Below, one piece after another: positions 9,680-21,106 of a stretch of 28,257 bases of DNA (its first letter is position 1; every line of letters starts with the position of its first letter). Position numbers and translations under genes: made by a program. The DNA is from Psilocybe azurescens (Eukaryota; Basidiomycota; Agaricomycetes; Agaricales; Agrocybaceae): positions 1 to 28,257 of the forward strand of contig JAJIRX010000401.1 of assembly GCA_023853785.1 (NCBI GenBank). Direction: 5' to 3'. Under the pieces are notes generated by a model. That model was not told the origin of the DNA. It saw only the letters and a list, made by a program, of their open reading frames with translations, and did not search any database.

Positions 9680-10481
9680 TCATCGTCACTGCCAGGGATT
9701 CTTGCAGGCCTGGCATGGGTGCTGAGCGCTGAGAACTGAGGGGGCAGGAAGAGGGAGGTGAGTGTCCGCGCAACACTGATAGGGTGCAAGTGTGACCACA
9801 TTGCACAGATCTTGGCTGGTTCGGGTGTGTGAATAAGAGCACGACATGGGGCGACAGTCATAACACACACGAGGCTCCGTTAGGTTAGGGTTTTAACTGT
9901 TCCCACCGTGCGGTCGGTGAAATCTTTTCTTGTCTCGGAATCTTCCGGCTGCCATGCCCGAGGTTGGTGACAGCCGCTAAGTTATCTTAGGTTATAGGAA
10001 CAAGAAGATACGTTGGGAAGAAAAGAGACGAAAGGAAACAGAGATCATATCATCGATCGACGACCAGAGCAACTTCATAATCATAGGCAACTCCTGAAGG
10101 CAAATGAGCAGAACAGAGTGTCGGCAAGTTCAATAAAGAGAGATTGAGCAAACCTCACAGCCGTGATGGGAGGGTGGGGGGGGGAGAAGAAATGGGGGGA
10201 AATGAATCGGTGGCAATGTTTTCCTATTGATGCAATCACAGATCTTTCACATCGCGAGCCACACTACGTCCCGATCTCATCGTTCCCACACATATGCACA
10301 GGATGCTATCCAACACGAAGCTTCGGGACCTCGATCAATGTTTGGGTTCCTCCTCCGCTTCAGATAATAACCAGTTGTCGCTGTAAAGAGTACTAGGCCC
10401 TTCCGTGTGAAAGTTTAGGTCCATGCAGTATGTCATACATCCTGCCTCGAGGCTCGAGACATCGATTCCTTGGTCTTAACG
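9680..10481. other. Upstream region of the NLR gene with a G-rich tract
   Basis: No gene is supported. 10168-10199 holds four runs of three or more G (GGG, GGG, nine G, six G) that could form a G-quadruplex on the plus strand, about 290 bases before the NLR start codon. The ORF across 10163-10396 is a composition artefact. No clear TATA box is seen directly upstream of 10482. Confidence 0.4.
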
Positions 10482-13400
10482 ATGACTTCCTCCGCAGAAG
10501 AACCACCTTTGAGGCTGCTTGCGCTAGGTATATGCGTCCGTTTGTACTCTCTCGCCGATAGAGTCGCTAACTAGTAAACTCTGAACAGATGGCGGTGGGA
10601 TTCGCGGACTTTCGGAACTGCTCATGATCAAAGAAGTTATGCATAGGCTGATGGTTGAGGAGAAGCGCCAAAAGCGGAAGAAGGACGGTCAAGAACCCCT
10701 TAAGCGGACTCCCAAAGCCGTGCGATTACTTCGATCTGATTGGTGGTACTAGTACTGGAGGGTGCGTTCGCGTTATACATCTACGATCATCTCATATTAC
10801 TCCAACGCTACATGAAAATTTGTATATTACAGGATAATTGCTTTAATGCTTGGGGGGCGTCTTCAGATGGATGTAGACACAGCAATAGATCACTACAACG
10901 ATCTGGCGAAACAAGTCTTCTCTGAGTATGAAGCGATGGGGAGACGGAAAATTCAAAGCAAAAAAAACTTCGAAGCAGCGATGAAATCTGTTGTGAAGAC
11001 CGTAACTGGTGATTCTGAATCACCTTTATTAGAAGGTGATCAAGCTGGAGACTGCCGAACGTGAGTATATTACTTACTCTTCCATGCATTTGGATTTTGA
11101 ATTTGAAGACTTATTAGCTTTGTCTGCGCAAAAAAACGCCCACAACATGGACATTCCAGTGCTTTTCAGGACATACCAGTCTCGTGAAACGCATTCAAAT
11201 TGCAAAATTTGGGAGGCCGCTCAGTGACATCTGCAGCACCCACCTTCTTTAAGCGCATTGAAATTGAAGGCGGAACCAGCCTTTCATTGACGGTGGACTA
11301 GGCGAAATAATCCGAGTCAGGTGGTACTGGAAGAGGCCAAGGTTCTATTTGGCGCTCGTCAAATTGGGTGCTTGGTGAGCATTGGTACCCCGGACAGGCC
11401 CGAGGTAATTGGGATCAAGAAACCTGGATTATTCCAGCAGATCATACCAACAGACGTCATTGATGTGCTAAAGGCAATTACCACTGACTGTGAAAATACA
11501 CACCAAGAAATGTTGCGTCGTTTCGCCAACTTGTCAAACACTTATTTTCGACTAAATGTCGAGCAAGGGATGCAGGGAATAGAGATTTCTGAATGGGAGA
11601 AACTGAGCAATGTGGAGGCTCATACGATGCAATATATGAAGAAGGAAGAGGTTGCTGAAAAGCTTGCCTTGTTGGTTAGGGAAATCAGAGTCCCGAGAGC
11701 GCAGCTTCTACTCGAGCAACTCAGTAAGAAAAAAATTACTCTTGTAGATCTACATAGTAATCTAATCTCGTCACCCTAGTTTCTCCTAGGCCTCCAAATG
11801 AATTAGTTCAACATGTCAGAGAACACAAGCATTGTCCGCTTCCTGTGGAATCATTTATAGGACAAAAGGAAATCCTTGATAAGATGCACAAATACTTTGG
11901 GTTGGGCAGTGATTCTCGATGTGTCTTTGTCTTGCACGGCCTAGGGGTTCCGGAAAGACCCAACTTGCTTTCAAATTTGTGCAAGAATCATCCACCCGGT
12001 ATGGTTCTACTATCTGTAAAATCACGACTAGCAATAATTTACATTTTACATTTTCAGCTTCTGCAACATGTTCTATGTTGACGCAACCAATAAACAAACT
12101 ATTCAAACAGATCTCAAGGCTATCACTCCAGAAAATACAGAGCAATCAGTAGATGCGAGTCTCTGTTGGCTTGCAAGTCAGAGCAAAGGAAACTGGCTTC
12201 TCTTCTTTGACAGTGCAGATGATGTCAACTTGAAGCTGAATAAATTCTTTTCTCAGTGTCGATCTGGCAACATCCTAGTTACAACACGTAACCAAGAGCT
12301 TCGCCTTCTTTCTGCAAAAGATGCAGATGTAAAAGTTGGTGCAATGGAGCATGAAGATGCTAAAAACCTGCTACTGCATCAGGCTTGGGCAGAAGAGAGC
12401 GATGAAAATAAAGTGCTGGCAGCAGCAATTGTACAGGTTCTTACTCTCATTTTTGATTTCTTTAGAAAACACTTTCAATCTAAAGCACAAGACAGGAACT
12501 CCATTACTTTGCTTTGGCTATTTCCCAAGCTGGCGCTTACATTCATTGCCACTTGTCATTGAGCCAATATCAAGAACTCTACCAATGTCACCATGACAAA
12601 TTGTTACAGAGTGAGGAGTTCCAAGAAGAGGATCCATATGAACAAGCAGTGTATGCAACGTGGAGACTGAGCTATGACAAACTTGACACATCAGCATGTT
12701 CTTTGCTCCAAATTTTCTCAATGCTACATCACAAAGGAATTTCAGAGCAAATGTTCAAAAGGCAGCATTGTCTGAAATGCAACTGGAGGACTCTGAACTA
12801 CAGAACAAAGTGACAGAGTTGTTGAACCAGCTTGGAAAAATAGGTCCAGACTGGTCATGGGACTTTGGGCAGGTCATCAATCGCCTGGGTTCATATTCGC
12901 TCATTGAATATGATGCTCAAAATCACACATACAGCATTCATCCACTGGTACAACAGTGGAGTCGTTGCACTATGGAAGGAAACAGACAACTGATGCAGAA
13001 ATGTGTACTCAGTATTATTGGTCTATCAATTTCTTGGTTATTTGATGACAAGAACTACAAGTATTGATGCACACTTTTGCAGCATATCTCCAGCTCCAAA
13101 GCCTCAGTCAATCCAGAACAGATGATGCCTTCAATTTTAGATTGTATGGCACTTGTGTATTTTGAACAGGGGCAGTGGAAAGAAGCAGAGGCACTCCAGG
13201 TGGTGGTGATGGAGAAGAGCAAGCAGCTGCACGGTGATGATCATCCTGACACACTCACAAGCATGGCCAATCTTGCAGCCACATACTGGAACCAGGGGCA
13301 GTGGAAGGAAGCAGAGGCACTTGAGGTGGTGGTGATGGAGAAGAGGAAGCTGCTGCTTGGCAATGATCATCCTTCCACTCTCACAAGCATGGCCAATCTT

Positions 13401-13859
13401 GCAGCCACATACTGGAACCAGGGGCAGTGGAAGGAAGCAGAGGTACTTGAGGTGGTGGTGATGGAGAAGAGGAAGCACCTGCTTGGCAATGATCATCCTT
13501 CCACTCTCACAAGCATGACCAATCTTGCAGCCACATACTGGAACCAGGGGCAGTGGAAGGAAGCAGAGGTACTTGAGGTGGTGGTGATGGAGAAGAGGAA
13601 GCTGCTGCTTGGCAATGATCATCCTTCCACTCTCACAAGCATGGCCAATCTTGCAGCCACATACTGGAACCAGGGGCAGTGAAAAGAAACAGAGGCACTT
13701 GAGGTGGTGGTGATGGAGAAGAGCAAGCTGCTGCTTGGCAATGATCATCCTGACACACTCACAAGTATGGCCAATCTTGCAGCCACATACAGGAAGCAGG
13801 GGCACTGGTTGGAAGCAGAGGCACTTGAGGTGGTGGTTATGGAGAAAAGGAAGCAGTGA
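10482..13859 (+). pseudogene. Patatin-NB-ARC-TPR protein (fungal NLR-like receptor), frame interrupted
   Basis: Six exons (10482-10527, 10589-10761, 10833-11060, 11118-11998, 12058-12436, 12496-13859) with introns of 57-71 nt. The N-terminal patatin-like phospholipase domain shows LLALDGGGIRGLSEL (oxyanion loop), GGTSTGG (nucleophile Ser in GxSxG) and PFIDGGLG (catalytic Asp in DGG). The NB-ARC ATPase follows, with P-loop LHGLG-GSGKTQL, Walker B WLLFFDSADD and NILVTTRNQE. The C-terminus is a run of 42-residue kinesin-light-chain-type TPR units. In fungi such three-part proteins are NLR-like sensors tied to non-self recognition: repeats sense, NB-ARC oligomerises, the effector acts. Frame breaks: indels near 10696, 11130-11136, 11221, 11276, 11302, 11770, 11944-11947 (inside the P-loop) and 12757-12760; in-frame TGA at 13065 and 13680; and a 20-base deletion in the last unit giving TGA 13857. 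Several indels are in homopolymers and may be sequencing errors. The start is ATG 10482, immediately before the GGGIRG exon junction. Confidence 0.85.
13171..13856 (+). repeat. 126-bp tandem repeat encoding TPR units (5.5 copies)
   Basis: Units begin at 13171, 13297, 13423, 13549, 13675 and 13801, each encoding a 42-residue TPR unit starting GQWKEAEALEVVVMEK and ending ANLAATYWNQ. Units 2 and 4 differ at one of 126 bases, units 3 and 4 at three, while units 1, 5 and 6 are more divergent. Differences cluster at a few codons (A/V before L, QLH/LLL/HLL, D/S after HP, T/A before NLA, WN/RK). Near-identity of the central units shows recent duplication or gene conversion. Unit 5 carries TGG to TGA; unit 6 is truncated. 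Confidence 0.95.
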
Positions 13860-15138
13860 CACCCTCCTGAGCATGGATAATGTAATGGATTGCAACAGTT
13901 CCTATCACAAAACTTCAGCAAACTTGTTGTTCACTCCTTTTCTGTATATTTTCATTCTATCTACTGCAATATTTATAAAGTGTTCATTTCTCCTGTGGTA
14001 AATCAGTCTGTTGATAGTTTTTTCCTTTTGCTGTTTGCTTGTCTTCTACTGAGCATCTATATCATAGTCATGAACACTGTAACAACACACAGTGAACTCA
14101 ATCAAAACCTCCTGTAACAAGTTATACTCCACTTACTCAGTCTCTAGAGCTGTGATGCTCTCCACTATTTCTTAATTTCATTCAAGTGGAAGGAAAATAT
14201 GGTAATAATCAGATGGTACTGATCTAGCTTGCACTTTTCCAATTCAGATGCCCAAGCACATTGGCAGTGAAGACAATATTCAGTATCCACCACCATGAGT
14301 TCTTCAATAAATCTGTGTTGACTATGTACTGTTTTTGAATAGCAAAAGATAAACCATGGCATTGTATGCCTAGGCATCCTGTTCGCCAATTCAGCTGTTC
14401 AGCATACCATATTGTGACTGCCAGCCAAAGTTCATGTGCATCATGAGTGTTCCCTTTGAGAAAGCAAAAGAAATTGTTCCCAGAACAACATGTGGGGGCT
14501 CTCTCAAAAATGCGAACTGGACTTGTAAACCTCTTGCATTTTCAAATGGCTCATGTGACATCAAGAGCCTGAGTTCAAGCACAAACACCATTATCAATGC
14601 ATGGGCTCTGCTGATCAAATGAAAATTCTACATTCAATTGTATCTGTTTCATTCAGAATAGCTTGGAGCTTGTAGCCACATTTTGAAACATTGTAATCTG
14701 TGTTCTCAATAGTATTGAAGGATGATTATAGAGAGAAAATATAAGTTTAAACTTAGTGTCTGTACATTATTTTTGATATTTTTTTGTACATTTGAATAGA
14801 CATTGAATAGATATATTAGACCCCCAAAAGCTAAATGATTAGTGGTGTCAATTTCTCAAAATTGACAATTCATCTACTGTATAATATTAATGGGGATGAC
14901 CAATCCCCACTAAGGGTGAGAGCATGTGACACGTGTGTGACTACTGTGATGCCACAATTTCTATGAGACATTGTGTTTGGGCTTTCCACAACATGATAAT
15001 AAAGAATCTGCTGTTGCCATTATGTTCATAAAAGTGTTTTTAGATGTTAATAGAAGAGTATAATGTTCAAATATTAAATATTGTTGTCAAAAAAGCGAAA
15101 GGAGTGTGTTTCCCCTGCCAAATCTGTGCCTCTACCTT
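13860..15138. other. AT-rich intergenic region
   Basis: 3' of the NLR there is no supported gene. 14165-14640 is open on both strands for 60-75 codons; a plus-strand stretch LFSIPYCDCQPKFMCIMSVP and a minus-strand stretch are both conceivable relics, but neither has a recognisable domain. The rest is AT-rich single-copy-looking DNA. Confidence 0.45.
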
Positions 15139-15409
15139 ATTTTGAATAGAACTTGGCAACCAATGCGCCTATGCATATGATTTATAGGAGTATTTTGCTT
15201 AGAATTTCAATCTGAATCGAACTCCAGAACCAGAATTTTTATTTTCAACCCCCATGTATGTTTATGTCCCATTTTTCACGTATATCTTGGACATATGGTC
15301 CAAAATTTAAAATTCTGGTTCTGGAGTTTGATTTATATCAAAATTATGAGCAAAATACTCCTACAAACTATATGCATAGGTGCCTTGGTTGCTGAGTTCT
15401 ATTCAAAAT
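15139..15409. repeat. Long inverted repeat, ~102-bp arms
   Basis: The left arm 15139-15240 (begins ATTTTGAATAGAACT) and the right arm 15307-15409 (ends AGTTCTATTCAAAAT) are reverse complements with scattered mismatches, sharing TATGCAT, GGAGTATTTTGCT and CTCCAGAACCAGAATTTT blocks; the spacer is about 66 bp. No ORF. It could fold to a long hairpin or be the head-to-head join of two copies of a mobile element. Confidence 0.8.
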
Positions 15410-15638
15410 CATATTGGCATACCAATTTGGTGTGGCACAGCCACTGAGGGCATTCTATTTCGCGTATATCTTGGGCATATGGTCGACAATTAAAAATGAG
15501 TGCTGTAGATCGATTCAGATAAAAATTATGAGCAAAAACCTCATATAGATTATATGCATAGGTGCTCTGGTTGCTGAGTTATGTTCAAAATAATGTTTGG
15601 GACACTAATTTGGCATGGCACAGCCACTGATGGCATTC
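15279..15638 (+). repeat. Direct repeat of ~176 bp
   Basis: Copy A (15279-15455) and copy B (15463-15638) both start CGTATATCTTGG/GGCATATGGTC and end TGGCACAGCCACTGAnGGCATTC, separated by seven bases. Copy A contains the right arm of the overlapping inverted repeat, so three related copies (one inverted, two direct) lie in 500 bp. Confidence 0.8.
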
Positions 15639-15639
15639 C

Positions 15640-16011
15640 ACATGTTACTAAATGGCGGCAGAACATGCTGCAAAGGCTCTGCATCAAGAATGGTGCACTC
15701 CTGGCTCGCATTTAGAGTACTTTTGCATACTTTCCACCACTACATATCGCTCTAGGCCATATAATTGCACTACTTCAACCCTTTTTCTCATATTTTCTGC
15801 ATAGAAAAGCATTAAATTCACTGTTGTAAGCCTTTAGCAAGCTCTAATTTGTACTTTTAGCTCATTTAAGCATAGACATTCGATCACATCATCACATATC
15901 CACATTTGACAACATTTTGCCCCAGAATAAGTGGTATGAACAATATTTTTGGCTGAGTATGATAATATCTGTTAACTCATTCTCAATTTCTCATGTCAGA
16001 AAACCCCAGCT
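15640..16011. other. AT-rich leader of the next gene
   Basis: No gene or repeat is seen. A possible promoter or 5' untranslated region for the gene starting at 16012; no definite TATA box. Confidence 0.35.
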
Positions 16012-19001
16012 ATGCCTCCTAAAAATCTCACCAGCAACTAGAGCAAGCTCGGATGAAAGCTCTTGGATCTATGACTCAGAAGCGTGCTGCTCTTGGTTCT
16101 GAGACTGCAGCTGAGGATCTCTGGGATCAACTGAGGAAGGCACTTGCCAGCAATAATGAGTTAGAGCAGCAGCTTGCTCAGAAGAGTTTAGAGTGTGAGA
16201 GCCTGCATTCTGATCTGGAGATTTCCTGGGAAAAGTGTGCCCAGCTTATGGGTGAAGTTTCTCACTGGCAATCTAAGCAAGAAGCTACATATCATAGTCT
16301 CCGCATGGAGAGCCAAAAAGCAAACTGTGGTTCTGCCAAGATTGACTGGCTTGAGCAGCAGAAGGAGATCCTTGTGTATGCTGAGAAAGAACTGTCTGCT
16401 TGTCTTTCAAAGAAATCCAAGGATTCTGAACAAGCTCTTTCACTACTTACAAAAGCCAATAATGGCCTTCAGATGGAACTTTCACATTCAATGGCTTGCT
16501 GGACATCCCAGCTTGACAAAGCTCAATCAAAATTAGAGATAGCCAATTTGAATCTTGCTGCACTGCAAAGAGAGGCTTCACATTTGCATAAATCTGTTGC
16601 TCGTGCATCAGGTGTCAAAGATTGTGCAGTTGCAGCTGCAAAAGCAAAGGTGAAGCAGGAGACATCCACTCATCATCTGATGAAAAAAGTGTCTTCACTG
16701 AAGAAACCCAAAATGTAGTGCGCCTACTTGTCAAAGCTGGATGTTCAAGGAACTATGTCAATGAGGTGATCTTTTCTGTGCTTCATTCAGCCGGAATTAC
16801 ACTTGTTGGTACCATCAGCCCCCAAGCATTGCACATGTTATTCGTGAAGGATATTTTGCAGCTCAAATTCAGCTTGGTTATGAAATGGCAAATGCAAAAG
16901 CATGACCTTCAGTGCTGATGGAACTGGACACCGCAGTATCAATTATAACTCCCGACATGTTCACCTCCCTGTTGAAGATTATGCATCACTGTCATCTGCT
17001 GGCACAGCAAAACAACGAGCTACACATTTTCTTGGAATTCAATCATCACGGGATGGATCAAGTGAAGAGGCCATGATTGATTGGGAAAATACTCTTAAAA
17101 AATCATTGATCTCTATAATGGCAGTCCATTTGGCAAGCGTGTAGGAAGGCTTGTCAAGTTTATTGAGCTTCTGATCAAGCTTGTTGGGATGAACACAGAT
17201 CATTGTGCAAAAGAAAAGAAGGATGCATGGCTACTTGAAGAGCTTAAAGCTTGGGCTGTGGATCAGCATCTTGGTGAGGAAGCAATGTTAGGATTGTCAA
17301 TGGAGGAAATCAACAAGCTCTTCAATGAGGCAGAGAAGAAAATGATTAAGACAATGGGTGGACAATCCAAGTGGAATACATTATCTGACAATGTGAAAGC
17401 CGATAAGCGGGCAAAGATGGTAGAGGGAATAGTGGCAAAACTTGGAAAGGAAGCATTTGAGGACCTTGAAGAGAATGAGCAACGGTTTCTTCATCTCTTT
17501 ATCTGGGCAGGTTGTGGATGCCACAAGGATCTTAACACAGTCCGTGGTGGATATGCAGCCATGTCAGCACTATGGGATGTGCTCAAATTGCCAGGACCTG
17601 TTCTTCTTGCTAATCGGGATAATGATCCAGTTATCCAAGAGCGGACCACAGCTTTTGGGGAAGGTGATGTACCTACACTAGCCCAGCAATGTGCATTTGA
17701 GAAGTCTGCCCATGGTGCAATTAAGGCAGCTCAAATTGCTGGTGCTATTTTCAATCACAAGGATGACAAGAAGGGACACCATGATGTCTTTCGCTATTGG
17801 TGGTGGGAGCATGTTGGAACTCCATTTACATTCCCTGACACATCCAACAATCACTTCCAATCATATTGTGATGCAGCTGCAGCCTTGCTTTTATACAGAG
17901 ATGTCTTCATTGAGTTTTTGATACATTTATGCATAAACAAGCAGAACTCTCAGTTTAACCATATGGAGCAAAATCTTTGGAATGCCCTTCACTGTGATGC
18001 TACTCTTGCTGAGTTTGCTGTCCTTGCTATATATGCTGAATCTGTCTCATACCCCTACATGAAATCCATTTGTACATCCAGAGACAAAGATCAGAACATG
18101 CTTGACCTTGGTCCTCTTCATCACCATGTATATGACCACATGCAAAAAATCATTGATAACCCTGATATTCTCATTGGAGCTTCCTCCTCACACTTGACTG
18201 CATCTCTGAATGATGATGAATGGGAGAATTCTGCTGTTGTTAACAAGGTGCTTGAAATTGCCCAAAACTGCCTTACTTTAAGGATTTGCTTGTGGCTTTT
18301 TCACTGGTGCAGCAAACACTTGGGAGCAATTCACATCTGAATTTGCTGAGGGAGGGTTAATTGATGAAGCAACTGCAGAGGAGAGAGAATTGGCATGGCT
18401 GCCAGCCACAAATGATGAGAATGAAGGTGCCCTTGGGTCTTTCCGGCAGCTCATGAGTCGACAGCCACAGCTAACACTGCTCAATCATAATGCACTAGCC
18501 ATGTTTTACAAAAATAATACACAAGCATTTATGGCAGCAAAATTCACAGAACCAGAGGACTATCAATACCTACGCATGCTTGCTCGTGAGTCTCAAGGAG
18601 AGGAGAAGCAGCAGCGCAAAGACATTGTCGAGTTCTGCAATATATCGCCAAGTAAAAAAAACAACAAGGAAGGAGAAACTTGAGAAGACAAAGAATGATA
18701 ATGCAGAGCGGCTGGCAAATTTGGAGTTAGTACTTGACAAAGATGAGGTCATGAAGCTCAAAGGAAATTGTCTGGCTGACCAGCTGAAGCTTTTAAGCTT
18801 GCTGGAGCACCAAATCTTGCTACTGGTGCATTACCCACATTGGCTGATGAGAAGAGGAAGGCACTCTCAGATGTTGTTGATTTATTTTTGAATGGTGAAT
18901 GGGAGATTGAGGAGGATAGTAGTGATGATGATGAGATTGGTGATGATGAACAGGAGTTACAGGATGTGGATGATAATGATGAATGGATAGATGAGGACTA
19001 A
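16012..19001 (+). CDS. Large unrecognised protein, candidate DDE-type transposase
   Basis: A conceptual protein of about 990 aa runs from ATG 16012 (MPPKNLT) to TAA 18999-19001, in several frames joined by single-base shifts and with no clear intron. Alternatively the start is ATG 16053 (MKALGSMTQ), which avoids the first shift. Layout: residues ~15-225 an Ala/Leu/Gln/Glu-rich coiled coil; then FSADGTGHRSINYNSRHVHL (Asp 16917); GMNTDHCAKEKKDAW (Asp 17198); WAGCGCHKDLNTVRGGY (17513 on); later helical segments; and an Asp/Glu-rich tail with DEWIDED at the end. Asp-containing strand, second Asp, then CxxH-x-x-L-N is the order seen in hAT/Mutator/P-like RNase H-fold transposases, so a transposase origin is a reasonable inference, but I cannot name the family and the third acid is not identified. 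Shifts lie near 16033, 16710, 16827, 16896, 17097, 18279, 18297, 18654 and 18791, mostly in A or T runs, with no substitution stop codons. No TIRs were found around it. Confidence 0.6.
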
Positions 19002-19430
19002 AACTGCAATTTGTACCATAATTTCGGATTTTTGGCATTTTATTGGATATAAAAATATTAATTCAGCCTTTTAATTTATTGCTAGATAGCATACTATGTC
19101 CCTTGTACAAAAAAATGGAGGAAACCATAAAGAACTCATGGAATTACAGTGTCTCAACATTTGTGATGTGCAGGGCTGTCACACGTGACATTATCAAGCC
19201 GCGGCCATCACAGGGATTGTTTATCCCCAATAATAATAGTTTCTGTGAGCACCTTGCAATTATATCATGTAATGGATATAAATGTAAGAGTTCTGACTCT
19301 ACCAAGGAGCTTTAGTTCTTTCTATTCGTAATAAGGGTTATGGGCCTCTTTTTGACTGTAGAGTTTCAACCCTACAGTACTAAATAGGTAGATGGTGAGT
19401 GGCTATATTGACTGGGTTACATATTTGATA
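19002..19430. other. Spacer between the large gene and the tandem array
   Basis: AT-rich. The 90-codon ORF 19043-19315 has no domain or codon-use support. I see nothing I can name. Confidence 0.45.
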
Positions 19431-20533
19431 GAGTTAGATAGACTCTAGTATATAAATATAGACATATGAGCTTGGGAACAAATTTTTGTGTGCTCTCATA
19501 AATAATATGAGCTGCAATTATATAGACAGCATACAAGTGAATGCATATAGGTCTGTGAAACATTACTTTGAAAGTTCACTTATATGCAATGATAATTTGT
19601 ACAGCAAATTTTGTAGATAAATGGATTGACTATTGTAACAAATATTTGGTATAGGCTTGTAGAGCCTGACTTTACATGCTCTTCTACATGTATATGAGCT
19701 GATATTATATAAACAGTATATAATTAAATACATGTAGACATGTAGAACCATACTTTACAAGTTCATTTATAAGCAACAATGATGTATTATGCAAATTTTG
19801 GATGCAGACTGACTTGATTACAGTGACAAACAAATATATGTAGGCTTGCAGAGCCTAATTTTGTGTGCTCTTTTAATTTTTTTTTGGGTAGAATTATATC
19901 AACTATACATAAGTAAATGTATATAGGCTTTTAGAACCTCACTTTACAAGCTGATTTATATGCAACAGTAATGTATCATGCAAATTTTGTAAGTAGACAG
20001 ACCTTAGTACAGTGACAAATATAGGTAAGCTTGTAGAGCTTGATCTTGTATGCTCTTCTATATTTGTATGACCTATAATTTGATTGACTGTACATAAGTG
20101 AATGAATGTAGCCTTGTAGAACATTGCTTTACAAGCTCATTTATATGTGACCTTCATTTATTTTATAAATTTTGTATGCAGAGATACATGATTACAGTGT
20201 CAAATATGTGTAGGCTCGTAGAGCCTGATCTTACATGTTCTTCAATATTTTTGGGCTATAATTATATCAACTGTACATTAGTAAACACTTATGGGCTTGT
20301 AGAACCCTACTTTACAGGCACATTTATGCACAATAGTGATTTATTGTGCAAAAGGTCAATGAAGACAGACCTGATTACAGTAACAAATAACAAATATGTA
20401 GGCTCACAGAGCCTGATCTCATGTGCACTTTTATATTTTTATGAGCTATAAATATACTGACTGTACACAAGTAAATGCATGTGGTCTAGTAGAGCATCAC
20501 TTCACAAGCTCATTTATATGCAATAATAATTTA

Positions 20534-21106
20534 CAGTAAGGGACAAAACTGTACCAATGTTTCAGATATTTCTAATAAATCATGAATAACTTAGCAACTA
20601 AGAAGGCTAGAGTCTTGAAATTTTAAAGATAGGTAGCTCTGGATATTATCTATCTAACACTATGACAAAAATAATGTAATCATGATTTCTTCTCACACTA
20701 TAAATTGTTTAATAAAATAAGTACATTGGTACAGTTTTGTCCCTCTTGAAAATTATATACTATATTACAATAATAAGTACTTGGTGTATCCTCCTTGGGC
20801 TCTTACAATAGCTGCTACCCTTCTAGGCATACTCTCTATCAAATTCTGACACACAGAAGCTGGAATTTCATTCCAAACCTTCTGAACCCTTTCCCAAAGT
20901 TCTGCTATACTAGATGGATGGTTTTCATAGTCTCTGAGCCTTGTTTTGAGATGAATCCGAAGGTGTTCAATTGGGTTATGATTTGCTGATTGCATGAGCC
21001 ATATCATAATCTCCATATCACTGTCTTCTAGCCACTTCATAGCCTTTTTGCTCTTGTGCTTTAGGTCATTGTCTTTAAAACATTGGTACAGTTTTGTCCC
21101 TCACTG
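20534..21106. mobile_element. 573-bp Tc1/mariner remnant
   Basis: TA-CAGT ends: the left TIR has AGGGACAAAACTGTACCAAT from 20539 and the right TIR is its exact inverse over 21 bp (21081-21101); flanking TA at 20532-20533 and 21107-21108. Removing the element and one TA restores an uninterrupted unit of the 187-bp array, so the insertion and target duplication are directly seen. A third copy of the TIR core, inverted relative to the left end, lies inside at 20724-20744, suggesting an internal rearrangement or a nested short copy. Confidence 0.92.
20765..21076 (-). pseudogene. Tc1-like transposase, C-terminal third
   Basis: On the minus strand, FKDNDLKHKSKKAMKWLED, then NHNPIEHLRIHLKTRL, and IESMPRRVAAIVRAQGGYTK, ending TAA near 20765. 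These match the QDNDPKH..SPDLNPIE..SMPRR..GG.TKY end of Tc1 transposases. The Asp of DND and the Glu of NPIE are 34 residues apart, so DD34E. The N-terminal DNA-binding domain and first Asp are missing, so the copy cannot be autonomous. Confidence 0.9.

Noticed and set aside
13137..13895. 252-codon minus-strand ORF across the TPR repeats
   Set aside because: It is the mirror of the 126-bp repeats; its period-42 protein is low-complexity Cys/His/Leu and the plus-strand TPR reading explains it.
14165..14640. Overlapping ORFs on both strands, considered as a zinc-finger (GRF-like) gene
   Set aside because: Cys spacing does not fit, codon use is neutral and no splice structure supports either strand.
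20098..20451. 117-codon plus-strand ORF in the tandem array
   Set aside because: Open by composition of the repeat; units elsewhere in the array have stops at the same places.
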